Assembly (NCBI GenBank): GCA_964395765.1
Contig: CAYNCU010000187.1
Location: 1-8,794, forward strand
Origin: DATDPY01 sp964395765
GTDB taxonomy: Bacteria; Bacteroidota; Bacteroidia; Cytophagales; Cyclobacteriaceae
DNA: 8,794 nt
Direction of reading: 5' to 3'
Below the pieces are notes generated by a model. That model saw only the letters and a program-made list of their open reading frames with translations, did not search any database and was not told the origin of the DNA. Shown piece after piece: positions 1 through 4,581 of this stretch (its first letter is position 1; every line of letters starts with the position of its first letter). The position numbers and the translations under genes were made by a program.

Positions 1-215
1 GGACAGGCTGTGACGGCAGCCCGCCGAGAAGCGTCGTCGGATTACAGCCGGTACTCGAACCCGGCGAAAACCACCAGTACGTTTCCGGCTGCAATCTTCG
101 TTCCGGCATGGGCAAAATGTTCGGCTTTTACCTGATGGAAAGAATCGTTGATGGAAAAAAATTCAAGGTCACCATCCCGGAATTTACCATGATCGCTCCA
201 TTTCTTTTACAATAA
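1..215 (+). CDS. apaG: ApaG family protein (DUF525), C-terminal part; 5' end outside window
   Basis: The frame starting at base 3 is open from the window edge and ends at TAA 213-215, giving about 70 residues. These match the C-terminal half of ApaG: VVGLQPVLEPGE, then YVSGCNLRSGMGKM, a MERIVDGKKF strand and the ending IPEFTMIAPF. This is the family's VVGxQPVLxPGE...YxSGC...G.M.G.Y.M pattern. ApaG proteins are usually about 125-130 residues, so a little over half is visible. The fold is a small fibronectin-III-like beta-sandwich. E. coli apaG mutants were linked to Co2+/Mg2+ phenotypes, but no biochemical role is settled and the common 'efflux protein' label should be treated as provisional. 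The residues just before VVG are less like the usual glycine-rich family sequence, which may be divergence. The next gene starts 3 nt after the stop, so the two are probably co-transcribed. Its promoter lies outside the window. Confidence 0.87.
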   Translation, partial: TGCDGSPPRSVVGLQPVLEPGENHQYVSGCNLRSGMGKMFGFYLMERIVDGKKFKVTIPEFTMIAPFLLQ

Positions 216-218
216 GGT

Positions 219-1004
219 TTGCAGACTTTTTTCAGAATTAAATCCTGGTTGCGTCATTCCCTGCTTGAAATTGACGAATATTCCATACACAGCCCATTCC
301 TTTACGAATTTTATAACCGTTGTTTTAAAAATATCCGTATCTCAGGCAGGTCGGAGACGATTGAATCCATACGCCGTGATGCCTTGCATGATAAAAGCCG
401 GATCACTACCGGGATCATTGGCGCTTCCTCCGAATATAAAAAAATTCAGCGGGAACCAGTCGGAAAAATCGCCGGGAAAGGGATCACTTCCTTAAAATAT
501 TCATTGCTTTTTCAGAATTTGATCCGGCACTTTGATTGCCAGGCCATCCTGGAACTCGGCACATCTCTCGGTATCAATACGCTTTACCTTGCCGGATCCG
601 GGCCAGGGGTTAAGGTTCATACGATGGAAGGAAACCCCGCACTTTGCAGTTACGCGTCAAAGGTTTTCAGCAGGGCTTCTCCGGGAAATATCACCCTGGT
701 AGAAGGCAACATTGACGAAACGCTTACCGGGTATGTTGTTAATGCCAACCACCCCGATTTTGTTTATTTTGACGCAAACCATAAATATAAACCTACCCTT
801 CATTATTTTTCAGTTCTGAATACCACAAGAACGAGCCACGCGGTTTTCGTTCTGGATGATATTTATTGGTCCGAAGAAATGGCAGAAGCCTGGGAAGTCA
901 TACGCCATCACCCGGATGTAAGAGTTGATATCGATCTTTTCCAGGCGGGGCTCCTTCTTTTTCAACCCGATCTGCCCAGGCTTTCTGTTCGTCTGGCATT
1001 CTGA
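219..1004 (+). CDS. class I SAM-dependent methyltransferase, O-methyltransferase-like
   Basis: A 261-residue protein with a Rossmann methyltransferase core. Motif I is ILELGTSLGINTLYLA at residues 110-125, the SAM-binding glycine loop. An acidic strand end follows at TMEGNP (135-140), where the glutamate is placed to hold the SAM ribose. FVYFDANHKY (181-190) and VLDDIYWS (211-218) resemble the acidic, potentially metal-binding motifs of COMT-like O-methyltransferases. The N-terminal 90 residues, with HSPFLYEFY at 24-32, form a helical cap that I recall from Bacteroidota homologues of this size. The substrate cannot be read from sequence; a small molecule is more likely than a macromolecule, by inference. 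The start is TTG: it is the only usual start codon between the in-frame apaG stop (213-215) and the conserved N-terminus, and a weak AAGG lies just upstream. The 3-nt spacing suggests an operon with apaG. No terminator is visible after the stop at 1004. Confidence 0.85.
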   Translation: MQTFFRIKSWLRHSLLEIDEYSIHSPFLYEFYNRCFKNIRISGRSETIESIRRDALHDKSRITTGIIGASSEYKKIQREPVGKIAGKGITSLKYSLLFQNLIRHFDCQAILELGTSLGINTLYLAGSGPGVKVHTMEGNPALCSYASKVFSRASPGNITLVEGNIDETLTGYVVNANHPDFVYFDANHKYKPTLHYFSVLNTTRTSHAVFVLDDIYWSEEMAEAWEVIRHHPDVRVDIDLFQAGLLLFQPDLPRLSVRLAF

Positions 1005-1083
1005 TTTATTCGAAAATACACTGATTACATTAAAGGGCTAAAATAAAGGAACCGAATGGAAACAGGGAACAGGGTTCAACAAG

Positions 1084-1114
1084 TTGACTTCCCAGTCATT
1101 TTGACATACCTTTG
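1084..1114 (+). promoter_or_regulatory. Bacteroidota-type promoter for the coiled-coil gene
   Basis: TTG at 1084-1086 and TACCTTTG at 1107-1114 are separated by 20 nt. This fits the Bacteroidota housekeeping sigma consensus of a -33 TTG, a 19-21 nt spacer and a -7 box TAnnTTTG. Transcription would start about 5-8 nt after the box, giving a short AT-rich leader of roughly 20 nt before the ATG at 1139. The match is seen in the sequence; activity is inferred. Confidence 0.7.
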
Positions 1115-1138
1115 CAAAAATTTTTAAGATTTTTTATT

Positions 1139-2053
1139 ATGACTGAATCGGTTCAAAAAGAAAGTCCTCAAAACAAGAAACCCAGGGATTGGAGGTTTAT
1201 CATCATTACCCTCATCCTGGCAGTAATTATTATCGAGTTGATAAATATTTTATATTCTGTTCATACCAGCAATAAGTTCAACGCCCGGATTGAAAGCGCA
1301 AGGGATACTATCGCGGTTCTGCAAAATCAACTTCAGGAAAGGGCTACAGAGATGCAGCGACTGGGCGGCAATATTTCAGATTTAAACGATGCAATTAAAC
1401 AGTTGGAGGAGGAAAAGAGGCAACTGGTTACACGGGGTGAATATAACGCCAAGCAGATGGCCACCCTGAGAGACAAGGTGGAAGGTTTCCGGGAGCTGCT
1501 GGTAATGAAGGATAAGGAAATCGAACACCTGAAGGATGTGAACCAGCAATTAATGTCGGAAAATACGGACCTGAAAACTACCCAGAACAAGCTGCATGAA
1601 GCGCTCGACCAGGAAAAGCAGACCAGTAAACAACTACAGGGCAAGGTGGAAGTCGCCCAGCACCTGAAAGCGGAAAACATCAATATTCTCGTTCTGAACA
1701 GCAGGGGGAAGATCCGGGACAGTAACTTCAAAGCGCGTTTTATTGACAAGATCAGGGTTGAATTCAATATCGCCGATAACCCCATTGCCCCGATTGAGGG
1801 TAAGGATATCATGATCCAGATTACCGGCCCGAACAATAACATACTTTTTGATGTCGAAAAAGGCGGGGGAACCATGATCCTGGACGGCAAGGAGCAGTTT
1901 TTTACATTGAAACAGCATATCCTTTTTGATAATTCGCAGCAAAAGCTCCAATATGATTACGAAAAGGGCAGCGAATACGAACCGGGGAGGTATGTGGTCA
2001 AGATCTTTACTGACGGTTACGAGATGGGGGAACAGGCTTTCCTGATAAAATAA
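1139..2053 (+). CDS. membrane-anchored coiled-coil protein with C-terminal beta domain, function unknown
   Basis: A 304-residue protein with three parts. A basic N-terminal tail (KKPRDWR, residues 13-19) precedes one hydrophobic segment at about 18-41 that could span the inner membrane; by the positive-inside rule the N-terminus is cytoplasmic and the rest periplasmic. The segment contains a glutamate (E33). Residues about 45-177 are a long heptad-like helical region rich in Q, E, K and L with no proline, a probable coiled coil. Residues about 180-304 are proline- and glycine-punctuated with alternating hydrophobics (IRVEFNI, IMIQITGP, GRYVVKIFTDGYEMGEQAF) and look like an immunoglobulin-like beta-sandwich. 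I recall proteins of this layout in Bacteroidota, often mislabelled as chromosome segregation or SMC-like because of the coiled coil; there is no ATPase motif. The ATG at 1139 is chosen over an in-frame TTG at 1112 because that TTG lies inside the promoter's -7 box. No Shine-Dalgarno is present. It is probably transcribed alone. Confidence 0.8.
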   Translation: MTESVQKESPQNKKPRDWRFIIITLILAVIIIELINILYSVHTSNKFNARIESARDTIAVLQNQLQERATEMQRLGGNISDLNDAIKQLEEEKRQLVTRGEYNAKQMATLRDKVEGFRELLVMKDKEIEHLKDVNQQLMSENTDLKTTQNKLHEALDQEKQTSKQLQGKVEVAQHLKAENINILVLNSRGKIRDSNFKARFIDKIRVEFNIADNPIAPIEGKDIMIQITGPNNNILFDVEKGGGTMILDGKEQFFTLKQHILFDNSQQKLQYDYEKGSEYEPGRYVVKIFTDGYEMGEQAFLIK

Positions 2054-2080
2054 AAAACAATTTTTATAAGATTTTTTTTA
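2050..2080 (+). terminator. possible weak AT-only hairpin with T-tract after the coiled-coil gene
   Basis: ATAAAAA (2050-2056) can pair with TTTTTAT (2061-2067) around a 4-nt loop, and a run of eight T follows at 2072-2079. The stem has no G-C pair, so it would be weak, and such hairpins arise by chance in AT-rich DNA. It is listed only because no better terminator follows this gene. Confidence 0.25.
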
Positions 2081-2434
2081 AATAATTTATCGGATTTACT
2101 TTTCGGGAGGCCTGAAGCCGGACGATTTGGTTCCGGAATCGGATGAACGATACTAATTAGGAATTCAAGAAGGATAAAGGAAATAATGAACAGTGGCAGT
2201 GGATGATTTAATTTTGTTCACTGAGGCTGACGGGAAGCCGGCAATAGGTAACGTTATATCTCTCAATTTGGTGTTTGGGTTCGGGTGAAGCAAATAATCG
2301 TTATTTGAATTTTCTATATTCAGTTGATCTTCAAAGTCTTATGAATTAAATATTTCTTTTAAAACCATCGGATGCCTTGTATTTAAGCGATTTACAGTCT
2401 ATTTTTGCCGTTCTAAATTCAATATCTGTATAAT
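2054..2434. other. 381-nt intergenic region with a GC-richer central island; no gene recognised
   Basis: By hand count the first ~47 nt are about 13% GC, 2101-2290 about 44% GC, and 2291-2434 about 26% GC. The central island contains small potential stems: CCGGA 2118-2122 with TCCGG 2132-2136; TGAACA 2187-2192 with TGTTCA 2215-2220; GGCT 2225-2228 with AGCC 2236-2239. It also has a tandem CAGTGG repeat (2191-2202) and two copies of GAAGCCGG (2114-2121, 2234-2241). The longest frame I worked out in the island is a 31-codon GTG frame (2193-2288) without recognisable similarity, and no other frame stood out. I recognise no known riboswitch, tRNA, RNase P, SRP or tmRNA signature. It could be a small RNA, an unrecognised leader or a decayed gene. 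The 3' end holds the rpsF promoter. Confidence 0.5.
2377..2407 (+). promoter_or_regulatory. Bacteroidota-type promoter for rpsF-rpsR-rplI
   Basis: TTG at 2377-2379 and TATTTTTG at 2400-2407 are spaced by 20 nt, again fitting TTG-N19-21-TAnnTTTG exactly. The predicted transcription start is near 2412-2415, leaving only about 20 nt of unstructured AT-rich leader before the rpsF ATG at 2435. That is too short for a folded bS6:bS18-binding leader, unless another promoter lies upstream. Confidence 0.72.
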
Positions 2435-2806
2435 ATGCAGTATTACGAGACAGTATTCATTTTAACTCCCGTTTTGTCTGAACAACAGATGAAGGATGCT
2501 GTCGATAAATTCAAAAAGGTGCTTGATGACCAGAAAGCGGAAATCACACACGAAGAAAACTGGGGATTGAGGAAGCTGGCTTATCCCATCCAGCATAAGT
2601 CGACCGGTTTTTATCATTTGTTTGAATTTAAGGCAGAACCCAAAACGGTTTCCGCGCTGGAAGTAGAGTACAGACGCGACGAAAAAGTAATGCGTTATTT
2701 AACGGTAAGCCTTGACAAGCACGCCGTTGCTTATAACGAAAAACGCAAGAAGGGAGAATTCAACAAAAAGACCGATCACAAAAAAGAGGAGGAGGTATTA
2801 TCATGA
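2435..2806 (+). CDS. rpsF: 30S ribosomal protein bS6
   Basis: A 123-residue protein of the S6 family, a component of the 30S platform that pairs with bS18 on 16S rRNA. The N-terminal strand YYETVFILTP, the central ENWGLRKLAYPIQHKSTGFYH (41-61) and RRDEKVMRYL (80-89) are diagnostic of the ferredoxin-like S6 fold. After residue about 97 comes a charged tail rich in K and E, a common and variable feature of bS6. The ATG start fits the family N-terminus (M-x-Y-Y-E) and has no Shine-Dalgarno, as usual in Bacteroidota. The stop TGA overlaps the rpsR start by 4 nt (ATGA), so translation of the two is probably coupled. The last codons encode EEE with GAG GAG GAG, and these bases form the Shine-Dalgarno of rpsR. 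Confidence 0.97.
   Translation: MQYYETVFILTPVLSEQQMKDAVDKFKKVLDDQKAEITHEENWGLRKLAYPIQHKSTGFYHLFEFKAEPKTVSALEVEYRRDEKVMRYLTVSLDKHAVAYNEKRKKGEFNKKTDHKKEEEVLS
2786..2796 (+). promoter_or_regulatory. strong Shine-Dalgarno sequence for rpsR inside the rpsF 3' end
   Basis: The bases GAGGAGGAGGT contain overlapping AGGAGG and GGAGGT cores, the latter ending 6 nt before the rpsR ATG at 2803. They fall within the three final glutamate codons of rpsF, all GAG, whereas only 2 of the other 12 glutamate codons of the gene are GAG. No other gene start in the window has a comparable site. Confidence 0.75.
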
Positions 2807-3054
2807 CACTACAAAATGAACCCTTAAACCGCGGCGAAGTAAAGAAAAAATATTGCCGTTTCAAGAAAAACGGGATCAAGTACATTGATTACAAGGATGC
2901 GAACTTCCTCCTGAAATTCGTGAACGAACAGGGCAAGATCCTCCCTCGTCGTCTTACCGGGACCAGCCTGAAGTACCAGAAAAAAGTGGCCCAGGCTGTT
3001 AAAAGGGCAAGACACCTTGCACTTCTCCCCTATGTAACCGATTCCCTTAAGTAA
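2803..3054 (+). CDS. rpsR: 30S ribosomal protein bS18
   Basis: An 83-residue protein of the S18 family. Diagnostic segments are KKYCRFKKNGIKYIDYKD (15-32) and KILPRRLTGTSLKYQKKVAQ (45-64), ending in VKRARHLALLPYV. bS18 binds next to bS6 on the 30S platform. Length and basic composition are normal. The single cysteine in YCRF is shared by many bS18 proteins; there is no zinc-binding cysteine set. The gene overlaps rpsF by 4 nt and is the only one here with a strong Shine-Dalgarno. In Bacteroidota the bS6/bS18/bS21 area holds the 16S anti-Shine-Dalgarno tail (established structural work on Flavobacterium johnsoniae), which makes the site interesting as a possible autoregulatory element (inference). 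Confidence 0.97.
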   Translation: MTLQNEPLNRGEVKKKYCRFKKNGIKYIDYKDANFLLKFVNEQGKILPRRLTGTSLKYQKKVAQAVKRARHLALLPYVTDSLK

Positions 3055-3071
3055 TTTAATTTTCTGAAACC

Positions 3072-3515
3072 ATGGAAGTTATTCTGACACAGGATGTAGC
3101 CGGGATCGGGTTTAAAAATGATACCGTAAAGGTAAAAGACGGTTTCGGCAGGAATTATCTTATCCCAAGGGGATATGGAATAATTGCCAATAAAATAAAC
3201 AGGAAAAAAACCGATGAAGATATCAGGCAGGCAGCCCATAAAGCCGAGAAGATTAAAAATGACGCAATGGCCCTGGCCGAATCGATCGGCGAAACTACCC
3301 TCCAGGTAGGTGCCAAGGTAGGTGAAAGCGGAAAGATCTTCGGCGCTGTAACGGCTTTGCAGATCGCCGATGCACTGAAAGAAAAAGGCTTCGAAGTAGA
3401 CAGGAAAAAGATTTCATTTAACTCCGAAGTGAAAGCCGTAGGGGATTATGCCGTGACCCTCAATCTTCATAAGGAAGTTAAAAAAGTAGTGAAATTCAAG
3501 GTTATTGCCGACTGA
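3072..3515 (+). CDS. rplI: 50S ribosomal protein bL9
   Basis: A 147-residue protein with the standard two-domain bL9 layout. The N-terminal rRNA-binding domain (1 to about 50) contains MEVILTQDVAGIGFKND and the signature VKDGFGRNYLIPRGYGIIA. A long connecting helix, about 50-77, is rich in A, K, D and E. The C-terminal domain (about 80-147) has VGESGKIFGAVT and ends in VTLNLHKEVKKVVKFKVIAD. bL9 sits at the base of the L1 stalk and influences frame maintenance and ribosome spacing. It starts 17 nt after rpsR without a Shine-Dalgarno and is the last gene of the cluster, followed 22 nt later by an intrinsic terminator. Confidence 0.97.
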   Translation: MEVILTQDVAGIGFKNDTVKVKDGFGRNYLIPRGYGIIANKINRKKTDEDIRQAAHKAEKIKNDAMALAESIGETTLQVGAKVGESGKIFGAVTALQIADALKEKGFEVDRKKISFNSEVKAVGDYAVTLNLHKEVKKVVKFKVIAD

Positions 3516-3537
3516 AATAAAAAAGTCACACTGTAAT

Positions 3538-3573
3538 AAAGCGTTTCATCAACAGTGAAACGCTTTTTTGTTT
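3538..3573 (+). terminator. intrinsic terminator of the rpsF-rpsR-rplI operon
   Basis: AAAGCGTTTCA (3538-3548) pairs perfectly with TGAAACGCTTT (3556-3566), an 11-bp stem with a 7-nt loop. The T-run at 3564-3569 begins within the stem's 3' arm and continues as GTTT. It sits 22 nt after the rplI stop and cleanly separates the ribosomal cluster from the downstream genes. Confidence 0.9.
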
Positions 3574-3597
3574 ATAAACGATTCCATAATTTTAGCT

Positions 3598-4581
3598 ATG
3601 AACCTCCGGACTGAACTGAAAATCAAGCCTTCCAGGGAACAGATCAGTTATAAAGATCCTGTCCTGCTGATGGGTTCATGCTTTTCTGAAAATATCGGCA
3701 AAAAACTGGAAATCAATAAATTCAAAACACTTGTCAATCCCTTCGGTACCTTGTATAACCCTCATTCCTTGTTCAAGGCAATAAAAAAAACCATGTTGAA
3801 GGATACGAAACTGGATGAGAAAAATATCATCCTCAACCAGGGTGTTTACCGATACCTCGATTTTCATTCGGCCCTGGCTCATGCCTCAAAAGAGGAATTG
3901 TTGAAATCGGCTGCCGGCAGGATTGAAAGTACGGCAAATTTTCTGGTTGAGGCACGATGGCTGATCATTACTTTCGGGTCCGCCATAGTTTACAAGTACA
4001 GGAAAACCAATGAAATCGCAGGGAATTGTCATAAGCTCCCTCCTGATAATTTTGAGAGACAATTCATGAAGACAGAAGAAATCATAATGGAATTTGACGA
4101 AGTTTATTCAAAGCTTTCAGGATTTAACCAGAATATAAATATCATACTTACCCTAAGCCCCGTAAGGCATACCAGAGAGGGCTTCGAAGATAACCAGGTG
4201 AGTAAATCCATTCTGCGCCTGGCCTGTTCGGAAATCATCGCTCAATATAAAAACGTATCTTATTTCCCTTCATATGAGATCATGATGGACGACTTGCGGG
4301 ATTACCGGTTTTATAATGAGGATCTGGTGCATCCCAATTCGCTGGCGATAGATTATATCTGGGAGAAATTCTGTGAAAAATATATGGATGAGGAAAGCCT
4401 GTCCTTCCTGAAAGAATGGAACAAGATCCTGAATGCCCTCAGTCATAGACCTTTCCATCCTGAAACGGAAGAGTATAAACAATTCGTAAAACAAACGGTT
4501 GAAAAACTGCTGGCCCTGAAAGACAAGGTCAATGTGGACGATGAAATAAAAAATCTGGAAAGCAGATATGACCCAAGCTAG
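3598..4581 (+). CDS. GSCFA-family protein, SGNH-hydrolase-like
   Basis: A 327-residue protein of the GSCFA family, named for its N-terminal motif, here GSCFSENIG at residues 26-34. Other conserved pieces are NPFGTLYNP (47-55), WLIITFGSAIVY followed by AGNCHKLPPDNFE, LTLSPVRHTREGF...NQVSKSILRLA, and YFPSYEIMMDDLRDYRFYNEDLVHPN near residues 220-245. GSCFA proteins are related to SGNH/GDSL hydrolases: the motif serine (S27) and the late DLVHP aspartate and histidine occupy the catalytic positions. The substrate is unknown; an esterase or acyl/acetyl-hydrolase role is inference. There is no signal peptide, so it is probably cytoplasmic. ATG 3598 is preferred over an in-frame TTG at 3568, which lies in the upstream terminator's T-tract. 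The gene overlaps its downstream neighbour by 14 nt, suggesting translational coupling. No convincing promoter is seen in the 25 nt after the terminator. Confidence 0.9.
   Translation: MNLRTELKIKPSREQISYKDPVLLMGSCFSENIGKKLEINKFKTLVNPFGTLYNPHSLFKAIKKTMLKDTKLDEKNIILNQGVYRYLDFHSALAHASKEELLKSAAGRIESTANFLVEARWLIITFGSAIVYKYRKTNEIAGNCHKLPPDNFERQFMKTEEIIMEFDEVYSKLSGFNQNINIILTLSPVRHTREGFEDNQVSKSILRLACSEIIAQYKNVSYFPSYEIMMDDLRDYRFYNEDLVHPNSLAIDYIWEKFCEKYMDEESLSFLKEWNKILNALSHRPFHPETEEYKQFVKQTVEKLLALKDKVNVDDEIKNLESRYDPS

Noticed and set aside
1056..1127. 23-codon ATG frame preceded by a purine-rich AAAGGAA
   Set aside because: It runs through the promoter of the next gene, is very short and shows no recognisable sequence; it would be cut off from that promoter's transcript.
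1333..1890. 185-codon open frame on the minus strand opposite the coiled-coil gene
   Set aside because: Serine- and leucine-rich low-complexity product typical of the complement of K/E/Q-rich coding DNA; no promoter or motif.
2114..2241. Two GAAGCCGG copies 120 nt apart as a possible functional repeat
   Set aside because: An 8-mer repeated once within about 380 nt is roughly what chance allows, and the flanks do not align well.
2193..2288. 31-codon GTG frame in the intergenic island
   Set aside because: There is no start signal, family resemblance or second line of evidence; length is within chance expectation.
3568..3594. Possible promoter TTG ... TAATTTTA before the GSCFA gene
   Set aside because: The spacer is only 16 nt and the -7 box lacks the final G; it would also start transcription on top of the ATG. 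Not good enough to call.
3568..3597. In-frame TTG as an earlier start for the GSCFA gene
   Set aside because: It lies in the T-tract of the rplI terminator; the ATG at 3598 gives the normal family N-terminus.
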